Shown here piece by piece: positions 32,341-44,300 of a DNA stretch of 64,000 nucleotides. Positions within the stretch are counted from its first letter, which is position 1. Every line of letters starts with the position of its first letter. Source of the DNA: Omphalotus guepiniiformis (taxonomy: Eukaryota > Basidiomycota > Agaricomycetes > Agaricales > Omphalotaceae); the NCBI GenBank assembly GCA_028554645.1, contig JAQOOI010000041.1, positions 18,382 to 82,381 on the forward strand. Direction: 5' to 3'. The notes below the pieces were generated by a model. That model was not told the DNA's origin. It searched no databases and saw only the letters and a list, made by a program, of their open reading frames with translations. The translations under genes were made by a program, and so were the position numbers.

Positions 32341-35300
32341 TTTGCGGGTGCGACGATGTCGGACGACATAGTCCCATCTGCGAGGGGGTATACTAGGTTT
32401 GGCTATAACCACAAATAAAATATTCTCCGATGATATTCGGGGCCTGTCTATGAGCACTCGTGTGTAGAAGAAATAGCACTGATGCGTACCCTCAGCCCCA
32501 TGGAATCTTCGTGTTATTGGTACCGGGACCTTGGTACTAGTGAGTAATCCTCGGTCGACTGGAATACAGGTACTATCACAAAAGTGATCTGAACACGCAA
32601 ACGAACCATAATACATGTTCATGGGCGGGGAAGATATTTCAGATATGCGGTGGTAAAAGTCGCCATCGGCTGCGAGAAGATGATAGGTAGAACACTAGGA
32701 ATGTTCCATCTTGATGTAGAATTAGCTTGCGGAGCGGGCAACAGCAGACTCTGTCAGATTGGATGATGAGGACAGAATTTTGAAGGATGACGCAGATGCA
32801 GGTTGCCTGCTCCCATATACACATACCTTGAAAGTAAAAGAATAATCCTCGGGACAAGTGTCCACGGGTGCAATACGTACAGCTTCGGGGATTTCTTGAT
32901 GAACAGCCGTGGCGAAAACGATGCAGCGGTGTCCACAACATGTCAAATAAGTATGACACTCAGTTGACGGAAGATGGATGGTCAGAGAGTGTGTCTTGTG
33001 ACGGCACGGCCCAGCTAGGGTATGTAACCTGAGAGTCAGACCGCGTGAAAGGAGCGCGAACTTGTTGCGGCCAGACCGTACCTCGCAACAGCGACAGATG
33101 GCAAAGAAGGAATCACGCAATGTTCAAAAAAGCCAGACCCTGTGATAGAAGAAAGTGAATCTGAACACATATATAGACGACCAAAATACTGGTTGGACAG
33201 TATGTTGGGAAGCAGTTATGGTACCGCCGACCGCGGCATTGTCAGCTGAGGACCAGATGAGGACTACATATGGACACGTTAGAATTCGACCCGCCGGTAA
33301 CGCTTCAAATTTTCCCAAGCAAAAAATCAGAAGCTTTGACGGACAAATTCTGCTCGCTCGCTGACTTGAACTGCAAACCACAGTTAGGTTGACACGTATC
33401 TATGGAAAGTAAAGCTCTCATACCACGAGTTGCGATGAAAAACAAATGAGTATGCCTCCGGAGAACGTGGTCACCGCCCCGCAGATGAAGAAACGACGTG
33501 GAGCTCGGAAGGGTGATGAGTGATTCGGCAGAAGCCAGGAAGTGTGTACGTAATCAATAGTTCGCTTGTCTGCTACTTAAGTCCGCCCGGGGGACCAGAT
33601 AGCTCCATATAGCACTGATCAACCGCCGATAACCCTCCTAGCGAATTGCGCACGTTTATCAACGTCCGGGATGTCGCTCACCGTCCGTGAGGAGCGCCGC
33701 TTGCTGAACTCTCATTGGTTCGTAAGTTACTCTGGTCTTATCGTCGGCCCTTTGTCGGCCTGCTAAGGCAATTGCAACAGGAGGGTGGGTCAATATTCAA
33801 ATTCTACATAGCGCGCACGCCAAGAATCGCGTGATAAATTTAATAATTAAAATGGTTAACGTTGTTGCTTACAGCAGGCGGGAAGTTTAGACTTCCGCCA
33901 GCTTCGTATCAGTTTCAAGGAAAACGAAAACGCGTTTGAAAAGCGATAGGGCTATCTGGTTAGTACTATCATTTATTTGGAACTGCGTGCAAGTGGTGTT
34001 TGACCATCTGGAATGAACTTAGAACAAGCAAATGGACAATTTCGTCGGTATGGTAGGTAAGTACTAAGCGTGGAGGAATTTTGACCGCCATATATGTACG
34101 GCGAACTTTTTTTTTCTTTGATTTCTGATGGGAAAATAAGGGCGGGGCTCGGGAGGATCCAGGGAGTTCATGCGAGGCGAGAAGAGGCGAGAAGGCGAGC
34201 GTCGCATGGGTAAACGCGTACACGTCCTAATCGCAGGGTCCCCGAACACCCCGACCTACTGCGCGGGCGTTGTTGACTGGGTTTCTGATTCCTCCCTGGT
34301 TGTTACGCGGCACGATTATTTGAGTTTCGTGTGCGCATGGTACTGCGCTCTACGCTCCGACTGTGCGTTTCGTTTGGTCTCTGAACTTTGCCATGCAGCT
34401 GCAGAATACTCGGACCAACTTGAAGGCTTGCTTGCTCTGGGCTCTCTTTTTTTTTTTTTTTGGTGTGTGTTTCTTTCCTTCCTTTCTCCGGGAAACAAGC
34501 TCTCGAGCCGAGTAAGAAGATATGTAAAGGGTGAGGTGAATGTGGATCTTCTGGAAGGGAAGAGAACCCCGACTCTTTTCCAGTTTCCCAGCCAATCAGT
34601 CCTGACTCCGCTGTTTAATTGGTTTTTGATTCTTTTTCTTACATAGACGTCGCGTCGGTTGCTAGATGCCGGGAACGGTAGGCAAGCTTGTGATACCCCT
34701 TGTGGGCGGGGTTCATACTCAGGTAAAGCATATCAGCGCGCACTGGAGGTGATGTACGGTGTCGAGCTTCAGCTTGAGGTAGGTAAGTTTGTATCCTGTG
34801 AAACCTAATCAACCTCCCGGGGCCTCTTTCGAAGATTTAGCTTTAGGCGAAAGCACAGTTTATCAAGGCTAACACAAAAAAAAACTTCTGCGCATTGTAC
34901 ACACGCCCAACCGCTGTTAGAATGTCACATCTTCATCTCCGCTCGCAGCTGACACCCACCCTTGGAACCATGTAGAATGTTGAATGTACACCGAGTGGCG
35001 CAACCTCGCGGAATCCACGAGGATGACGACGTGACCTGCAATACTGATTGACAAAGGAGAAGGAGAAGACGAAGGAAGGGACTCGTCGGAACGGTAAGTG
35101 GCCAGTGATTTCATGGACGCGTCACGTTTGAGGGATACTTCGAATGAATGTGCCAGTGGTGAGTATTGCATCAGGTTGATTTGGGAACAGAGACCTGAGA
35201 GTGTCGTTGCGCTCATCAGGCTCCTTCCTCCGACCCCGCGCAGGGCGTATCTCTGTACGAGGTTAGGAGTATCAGAGAGGATGAAATAGTTTATCGGACG

Positions 35301-37730
35301 AAAGACTCCGATGGAATATGGAGCACCTCATGCAGGCCTTAGGTGTTGTGACTTCGATCTCTATCTGATAGTGATACCTTGGTCAAACCCATGCTTATCA
35401 GAACTTTAAAATTGCCACAGACGTATGTACTGCACTTACATGTCTCGTCTCGTCTCGTCTCTCATCTCATCTCATCGTGCGTCTTTTCGGACTCGAGAAG
35501 GTCGACCTATCCGCCGGCGGCTAACTTGAATGAGTATTTGACATACACGATGAGAGCTTTGTTATGTAGGATTGAAATGAAAACGCCGGCCTACCTGTGT
35601 TCGGGTACGTACGGTACTTGTATATTATATCCCAGTAAGCCTGACGTTGAGCCACGATATGTATAGACGATGCGATCTACAGTCCCCAGCACTGGGGTAA
35701 TTAAAAAGAGTTATACCCCCGCCACCTGACCCCGCGGGGATGTAGGCCTTGAGAACGTGGACGATATCGAAGACTGATACGCGCATTAATGGACTCACAG
35801 TGCGATACGGATTTTTAGTGTTTATCTCCCCTCCCTTCCCATTCATTTAATCCTCGAAGGTTGGTATTCAACAGAGCATGGGGTGGTCATACGTTCGCTG
35901 TGAGAGTTGACGTTGAGTGTGCGTCTACATACCTTAGCTTTTCGATCTACCTGCACTTTCCTTACCCTGTTTTGTGCCGAGTCCCTTTAATTCACAGAAG
36001 GTTGTTCATGACGTCGTATTATACGATGATCTTGGATCTGTGTTCTTGTATTTGTATCTCGAATTGTGTTGACGGAGGTGTTTACCGGGGTAAGGTATAC
36101 GCGGGGAGCATCATACGATGGGTCTTGGGGTTTGGCGTAGGGTGTAGGGTGTTGGGTGTAAAATGTCCCGTCGCGTGAGGTACGAGCGAAGGTTATATTG
36201 AAAGCCGCATTCAACTCATGAACCTACATAATCGTCAGCGGACTCGGAGCGCTGTACATGTATGTATTGACGGACTTGGCGTCCTATATTGGAAGCAGAA
36301 AGGCCCGACTCCGGTAGTTAAATTGTTTTCTGGCAATAATATCGTATATTGCTTACACGAAATTCAAGACCTGGAGGCCTGGCGTCCCGTCGTGCTCGGA
36401 GACTGAGCGTAGTCTTCGTACCTAAGGCTTCTGTTCTTTCCTGGGCGTTCGCCCTCTTGTAAGTATTGGTATTTGAAGTACCTCTCTCCTGCGACCCCTC
36501 AACGAGAGTCAATAGTCCAGGCCTGAGGTTGAAGAAATTTGTAGCTCGATTGCACGTCCCATGATCATATCTAGAGTTACTCACGTTCATGAATGGGTAG
36601 ATGGATTGATCATGGATGGTCCGGTGTACCAGGTGGGTAGGTATAGATGAGGTCAGACTCGCAATAGCCGATGAATATGTAACGCCTACCTGTCAAGTCC
36701 GCTGCTCTTTGAATTGGCTATTATGGGGTAAGGAAGGAACGATTCGGAAGAAATGCCACTAGGTGCTAGGTTGTGTGACCGTGCCACTTGTTTTGTATGA
36801 GGTTCGGGATAGGTGGTTAAATTTCCAGAAGTTACATGACTTTGAAGGCTGGGAAAGGGATGAAATCTGAAAATTTGAGACTTGAAATACGTTTTGGTAT
36901 GACCTTGGTGAAAGGATGCGACCAGCAATATGCCGGCGGTCCGGGAGTCGGGTTTTGCCGATTTGTGTACTGTTCGAATCTGTTCGAACGTCATACTCGC
37001 AGTGCAACGCGATTTCATAGCCCACGGACTCTTTGTTCAATCCGTTCGCCCTTGTCCTGCACAGGAAGGGTGTATACACACAGCAAGCAGCGTCCATCTT
37101 CTGGCGATGATTTTGGCTACGGAGGATCAAAGAGTTTCAAGTGGTTATCTAGGCAATATGTATGCACGCAGCGAAAATCATGAATCAATCATGATGTTCA
37201 TATCACGAACCTTACATGTTACATAGAATGATCACCCTTTCAGAGTTGGGCGATTCTCGTTGATCATGCAATGCAGTGATCTTGAGTCTAAACCATCCAG
37301 CTAGCCGGGAGCAGGGACGATGAGTCGGGAAGAAAAGAGGGTTTGTTCGTCGGGGTGGAACGATGCAGGTAGATAACTAAATAAGGAAGTATGCGGTCCT
37401 CCGAAGTCCGAGGTGGTCGTGATTGGCGGGTGAGTGGCGGCAGGTCGGCGGTATTGACAGTAAGAATAGATTTTCCGGGCCGGAGGGTGTGAGAAGAATT
37501 GCCTCGAGGCAGAAAAAGAATGCAGCGCGTCAAGGGCAATGACAGGGTATCTGGGGTCCGAGTGATGCCTCGTGTGGGCGGTGCCGACATGGAATGACGT
37601 GAAAACTCGCCGACTTGGAAAGAATTTCGCCCCCTACGGGCGTGGGCGGCACATAAATAGAAAGAGGGAAGAAGCGAAGTGGGGGGGTTTTCGTACGGAG
37701 GTGTTGTTTGTTTTTTTTGTTTTCCTTTCC
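32341..37730. other. gene-poor region, no supported gene
   Basis: Short ORFs on both strands only. The best candidate is the minus-strand segment 32722-33120, encoding a Cys-containing stretch (C-H-T-Y-L-T-C-C-G-H-R-C) with possible introns, but joined reading frames hit stops. The rest shows no family match, strong repeat or consistent exon chain. A poly-T run lies at about 34447-34460. The interval ends in the promoter of the GATA-like gene. Confidence 0.35.
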
Positions 37731-40479
37731 ATGGACGACAGCTTGTTACCGCCCCCGACGACGACGACGACAGCAGCGCCTCCCACATCGGCGACGACGA
37801 TTCTTTCACCACCGACCTCACCGACGCCCCGATCACAGCTCGCAGCTTTGCTCTCCGATTCGCTCAAAGAGGTGGAAGAAGCCAGGGTAGCTTGCAGGAA
37901 AGAGAAGAGACGTGCTGATCATTTTGAAAGTCTTTACCAGAGTCTACGCATCGTTGAGAGCAACGATGAGTCGGGCGTCGTCGCTCGAATCACCCAACTC
38001 GAACAACAGTTGTATGGCGCCTGTTCCGCGCGGGACGAGGAGAAGGCGAGACGACTTGCGATAACTGATCTCTGGACGCAGCTGAGGGACTACCTCGACC
38101 GCATCGACATGGTTAGCCGGGACGCGCGAATTGGGTTCGACAAGATATTGAGAGAAGGCAGTGGAGGCAGTAAAATGGGGCTTTCTGAGCTGCCACGACT
38201 TGGAGAGGATGGTGCGAGACGACGACGGAGATCAGGGAGCATCGACATGGCTGGTCCCCCGTTAAAACGATTGAGACGCTCTCATTCCCCCGCCGGCAGC
38301 GACCACAGCCTCGACGAGATGCTTATCCAGGCTTCTTCTTCCCATCCTCGACGTCCTAGCTCCTCTCACTCTATCCCTCCTATTCACCATCCTCATCATC
38401 CCCACAGCCAGCAGCACCTTCATCACAATGTTTATTCTCATTCACAGCCCTCGGTCATGTCTCCCGTTGGCCATCGTTTCCCTGCCGATTCTCCTCCTTT
38501 CGCTCACCGTCAGCCCTCTTCGAGAGCAACACTCGTTCCAGACGGCAGCATCACTGGTGCTTCGCACATGCAGTATCAGACTCACGTGTTCGCCCCTGTT
38601 CAGACAGGCGCTCCTGTTAAAAAGGGCAAGTACGCCAGTACAGAAGGTGAGTGTCAATTATTCTCATTCTCATTTTACTCAGAACTTTGCTCGTTAGATG
38701 CCTCTAACCCGCCACCACCTCCGGTTCAGGCACCACCCTCCGCACACCCTCCTTTACCTTCTTCGTCCTCCGCTCCTCCCTCTCAAGCAGGTACTCCTCT
38801 CACGTCCGTCAATCTTGCCCCAAACACTTCCCCTTTCCCTCCAACCAACGACCTCGGCCAACGCATTTGTCGCCAGTGTGGTCTGCCAGGCAGATATAAA
38901 GACGGCAAATGTGTCGAAAAATGGGGGCCTGGGCCCATGGGTCCTGGCACTGTATGCGACAGGTATGCCGTTGTTTCGTTACTTCACCACTTCCTAACCA
39001 CTTTTCCTCAGATGTCGTAAGAAAATGAAACGTGTCGAACGACGCGGGACAATCGAACAGGCCCAACTGTTAGCTGCCCAGCAAGCCGCCCAAGCTCGTC
39101 AAGCGCAGTCCCAATCCCAATCCCAATCTCAGTCTCAGTCTCAATCTCAATCTCAGTCTCAATACCCTAGCTTTTCCGCACCTCTCGAGCCTCACTCACA
39201 CAAATCAATTCTCCACCGTACCGACACCGTGCTCACCGATAGCGCCGGTCGAGAACGCTACACCACTCACCCAGATTCTCATTCCCTTCGCAGCTCTTCC
39301 GTCAACCCTTCCTCCGTTCCTCCACCGCGAATGGTCGCTCCCCCAAGCCAATTCGCCAGTGGAGGTGCCCCTAAACACACTGCAAGTTCACGGGCAGCAA
39401 GTCGAGCAGGATCTGTTGCTCGTTCTCGTCGGGCCTCACCTGCTTCTACCGTGGGTGGAAGGTCAGGCAACGGGAATGGAAATGGGAACGCGATACACAC
39501 CCCTCCACCCGCACCTTCCTCGAAACTGCAGCATGTTACGAATTCGAATCACCATCCGCGCGCTTCGTCTTCTTCCCGCGTTCAACGTTCACACTCCCGG
39601 AACGGTTCAGGTTCGGGTGGGTCAGTTGTCAATGGTAGTGGGACTAACGCCGCCGCCGCCGCCGCCGCTGCACAAACTAACGGCTCTATTGACCCTGATG
39701 CTGACGCGGATGGTGAGGCTGATGCCGATGCTGATGCCGAGGGTGATGGTGAAGCGGAGGGTGAGTATATTGATGTTGATCGCGAGATTGGTGCAACGCT
39801 TAATGGCGATGATGAAGACGACGATGACGATTCCGTGCATCAACGACACCGTCGTCGTTCGAAGGGACATGCACGTCGTGTGGGTGGGGATAGCCCTAAC
39901 GAGAGTCATGGATATGACGACGAAGATGACGAAGATGACGTTGAGGGCGACCTCGCGGCACTTGTTGACGGAGGAAGTCCGGTTGCAGTACACCCTCAGC
40001 ATCGGGGAGCGCGGGGAGGAGGTGCACATTTACAGCATATTTATCCGCATCCGCGTGGCGTAGACGAAGACGTCAGTATGGAAGACGATGTTGATATGGC
40101 TGTTAGTGCACTCGTCGACGACGCTGCTGGTCAAAATCGCTCGCCGGCTGGGAATGCGAGGGTCTACACTCCTCGTCCGAGTACATTTGCTGGTGGTACC
40201 AACGCCAGCATCTCCTCACCTCATTCACTGTCCAATACTGCAGGCAATCTTACTCCCGGAAGTGGCTCCAACACGCCTTTCAACAACATAAGTAAAACTC
40301 GGAAGCTTCCCCCGCCTCCATTCTCCCGTGGTGGACTAGGAACTGGGTTGGGACGTTCATCTGCTGGTACTGAAGAAGCTGAGGCTGATTTAGAATTGTT
40401 AGAGGCTGTTGATGCTGCGGAAGCTAATAGCGTCGCCAGCTCGGGTGGAGGTGGGGGAACGAAGGTTGAGGATGGGTAA
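37731..40479 (+). CDS. GATA-like zinc-finger protein with long low-complexity tail
   Basis: Three exons (37731-38646, 38698-38962, 39012-40479) join in phase to 882 residues. N-terminus Pro/Thr-rich; a coiled coil at about 40-130 (E-E-A-R-V-A-C-R-K-E-K-R-R-A-D) precedes a basic stretch R-R-R-R-R-S-G and P-L-K-R-L-R-R, a likely nuclear signal. His/Ser/Pro-rich sequence follows. The finger is C-x2-C-x25-C-x2-C with W-G-P-G-P-M-G-P-G-T-V-C-D-R-C-R-K-K. This resembles the second half of a GATA finger, but the loop is longer than the usual 17-20. The tail contains an (SQ)n run (about 39107-39160), a poly-Ala run and acidic blocks of D and E. Probable DNA-binding regulator; targets unknown. Confidence 0.75.
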
Positions 40480-41123
40480 AGGGGGGGTACACCGAAAGGA
40501 AAGAGTCTGCTGGGTAGGCTCCGAGCTATGTCTTTTCATGCATTCTTCTCTCTTCACCGCTGTCCATGTTTCTCTCTTCTCACCGCTCAGCCTCGCTTCT
40601 TATCTATGTATGATACCGATCAACAATTACAACGGCTCTCGACATTCCAAAAAGTTGTATTTTTTAAAAGTAATTCAGTTCGTTTCAGGTCTATATCGAT
40701 ATATATCTATTTCAACTTTTCTATCTCTCTCTCTCTCTCTTGGTTCTTATATTACATTGCACGTTTGTCGCTTTCGATTCCAATTTCCCACTAGTTATGG
40801 TAGTTCTGCTCTCATGTCTTGCATAGTTCAACTTGGTTTTTCTCATGTTCTTGCGTGTAGAGTACGCTCGTCAGTTCCCGATTTCGATCTCGAAAATGAA
40901 TGTTCGATAAATGAATACAATGTTTACTAGAGATTTGAGATTTACAAATATTGAATTGAACGGATGAAACGGAATTTGCGGAGTTAGTTTGGAGGATTGA
41001 CGTAGCCTATTTTTCATGATGTCTCAAGATACAAAAGCAAGCACTATGAAAGATCTTTATATCATTTACTGAAGATATGTATATTTGCTAAAAGAAAAAG
41101 AATGTAAACTTCCTCTTTACTAT
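40480..41123. other. 3' UTR of the GATA-like gene and spacer
   Basis: AT-rich, with a (CT)n run at about 40726-40740. No gene seen. Confidence 0.5.
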
Positions 41124-41193
41124 GCATTAAGAGGGAATCGAACCCCCGGCGGGTCGATGGCAACGACCCAGGTTACCACTACCCCATTAATGC
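41124..41193 (-). tRNA. tRNA-Gly (anticodon GCC)
   Basis: Exact reverse complement of the gene at 31078-31147, with the same acceptor, anticodon and T arms and no intron. Confidence 0.93.
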
Positions 41194-41334
41194 ATACGTT
41201 TCATAGTACATACCCTCAATGTTCCAGTTCGCAGTATGTCGTTTTGCACTACTACTACTACTACTACTACCCAATGCATGCGTTTCATAGTACATACCCT
41301 CAATTTTGCAGCTCACAATATGTCGTTTTGCATT
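41191..41334. repeat. direct repeat next to tRNA-Gly with (ACT)n between copies
   Basis: TGCAT(a/g)CGTTTCATAGTACATACCCTCAA and the following ~30 bases occur at 41191-41250 and again at 41275-41334. They are separated by a CTA/ACT trinucleotide run. The tRNA's last bases (TGCAT) begin each copy. Confidence 0.8.
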
Positions 41335-44300
41335 GAATCAACGGCGAAATGAAATTCGGACTGCGTTGACTGAATCCCACTCTGACAATAGATTGAACAA
41401 AGTAATCTGGGTATGTCACTGGTTGAACGATCACGACTCAGCTGAGACGGGGTTTTAAGAATCAACAAAGCGTGAATCATGAATCATGATCTGGGAGGGT
41501 GGCAGTAAATGTCGGGCTGCTTAGCATTGGTAGCTAACAAGGGGCTGTACTCCAGATTACACGATCCACGCAGTCGAATACATACCAATAATCCATAGAT
41601 CTGGCAGTCCGCAGAGACTCACGAAGCTGCAAGACGCCCTCGCACTCTGATCATCTTTGGGGTGAGGTCACAAGCCAAGGCCAAATTCACTTTGCCCTTT
41701 CTCTCCCTGCCTCGTTATCACATCATCAGGGAGAGGCGCTGAGCCAAAGATTCCGGGGTCCTCAGAATCAACGACAAGCAAAATCAGCCATCAGGACATC
41801 GAACACGGAGATCTTTTGAGGCAGGCCGTCCAGCGAGCGGTACGGTACTTCGCACGATCCGGAGGCGCTATATACAAATGACATCGAGAGAAAGGTCCTC
41901 CCTGTTGGGAACCAACTGCCCATTCTGAGGTAGCTTCACGTACAAGCGTCTCCTCGGGACGGAGCAGGAGCAGAAGCGGAGGCGAAGGGAGGGAGAGGAG
42001 GGGACGAAGGGTGTATGGGTCGCTTCTCAAGCTCAAGCTTCTCTCTCTCTCTCTACCTTTCCTCATCAGGTGTTCTAAAAGCCGCGAGGGGACAACACGA
42101 GGTTTGCGCGCCGCACGAGTCTAGCCCCGGCACACGCGTCATTCATCTATGTGTTTCCTTTAGGACGTCCAATGGAACATGTCCATGTTTGCGAGGACAT
42201 TCTTCGAAGCTCGGATCCTACCTACGAGCCCTTCTTTTTCTCGTCGTTTTGCTATAAGGTTGAAGACATACATAAGTACGTCGGGGGGTCGGGATACGTT
42301 CAAGGTTTATGATGTGATCGGCTTCGGCTATGTCTTTGACAGAACGAAAAGAGTCATATGAGAGAAGAAAGTCGCAAAATGGGGTGCTCCCTTTGTTCTC
42401 CCTCGTCTAGGCAGTCCTTCGGCGCGTCGTCAGATTTATATTAATCTTCTGCGTCCTGTTTTGATTTGCAATTGCTTTGAATGATTCGCTAAGTGAGATA
42501 CAAAAATTTCAGCAACTTCCCGACAATTCCACCACTCAGAGCCAGCGCTTGAGCAGCGGTACATAAGGAAGCGTACTGACCCCTTTTAATCACCGACCAC
42601 TTATGCCTATGACATGTCAGAGATCGTCATACCTCTCCTCCATACTTATTCGTCCATATTTATTGTTTGAAGGAAAACCAGGGCCTTGGTGCCGCTAGTA
42701 AATGCTTGGGATTGAGCTAGCAGGTCACCGTCCCCTTCGTATCTGACGTATGTAGAGAGACTATGAACGGACTGCGCAGTCATAAGTGCAGCATCACAAT
42801 GCCTTAATAACTCACCGGATTAATCCGTCCTAGCGTTCGCTCCGTTCGTTCTTGTTACGAGCTGTCCGTACGCCACGGGAGGTAGTTCGCATATATTACG
42901 CAGCAACGATACTGAACTTACTAGAGGCCGGGAAGGGAGAGGCCCGAGGAGGAGGTGCCTTTCACTGCCTTCCATCGATAGAAGTCTCCCTATCTGATTT
43001 GAGTCCTTCCCGCCAAGGGTGGCCCTTCTGCCGATTTACCGTCGTATGGTCACCTAGCTCCGTCTAAGATGTCCGGGGGATGCCGTTCAGTGCAGTCGTG
43101 CATGGTTGTGAAGCCTTCAGTGGTGTTCTTCAAGTCCCTACATATTGATATTTTGATCAGTTTCGCAGTGAGACAGCCCACTCACATCTAAGTTTGAACC
43201 ATTTACTGTGCTATAAGAAGGGCGTTTAACCGGTTCAGAATTCGTGAATACATAGAGATTATTGATTAGCCGACCCCCATTAAACCGCCGCCAGTTGAAT
43301 TCCATCAGAGGCGCTACTGTGGGCCCTCGCTATGCTTCAACCTCGGAGTCGTGAAGTCAAGTGTAGAACTTAGCGTAAGCGACGTTAGAACGTATGTAGC
43401 ATTCCAGTAGCATTACACACGGGCATCAGGATCCGAGCCTTCGAGGATGGATTGGGGCAAGTGCATAAGCAAACATTTCACCAGTATCGTCAACTTGAGA
43501 CACTTACCATGAACCGATTCTAAGCTATATCGGTGAGATTGGTATTCCGAGTCCTCAAGGCCTCACTGCCAATGTTGAGACCCCGCAGCGTTATCATCAA
43601 TTTGAGTGTCATTGCGGCGCTCGCTGCACTGCCAGGATATACATCCTGCCCTGAGTACGCCCGCCCTGGTTGTTTCATATAAGCATTATCTTGATTTTGA
43701 TTCGAGTGTCATGGGTCCCCATGTATACGCTTCACTCGTCTATGTAGCGAATTGAGACCGACTGTTCGAACCGTGGCGCGCGGGACGATTTTGAGCCAGA
43801 GCTGCTGCCCTTCTTGTGTCCGTATCCTTCCGTAAGTACATGCCAGTCAAAAAGAAGACTCGTGTGTGAAGTCAACATTCAATATTCAATGTTCAATAGG
43901 TGGGATCTTCAATCCAAATTGCTTCCGTCCAGGATCTTCACAATGCTTGAAAACCGCGTGCCACTATTGACCAGCGCGTGATGCCAATCGTGAGTCCCTT
44001 TCCTAATACAACAATCACGCCTCGACTATCAGCAAGTTATGAAACTTACTCAACTCAAGTAGCAGAGGAAGAAGGATTAGAAAGTCTTACTACCTACTGT
44101 TCCAAGTCTACGTTCGACAAGTGCTCTTTTCCGCGGCTGCAATAACTTTCACCGTTCAGAACGTTCAGTGTTGAAGCTGAGGTTGTTGAACGTTTAAGTA
44201 GAAGAAAGTTGTGTCAGCATCGCCGATCAGTTTCCATGATGCGGCGATTACGGCACTTGCCGCCCTATTTGATGGTCAAATCACAAAAATCACGGCCGAA

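Noticed and set aside
32722..33120. Cys-containing minus-strand ORF as a small secreted protein
   Set aside because: No signal peptide, and the plausible splice joins reach stop codons.
39279..40291. Other-frame ORFs within the GATA-like gene
   Set aside because: Shadows of the Ser/Asp/Ala repeats; the three-exon frame is complete and in phase.
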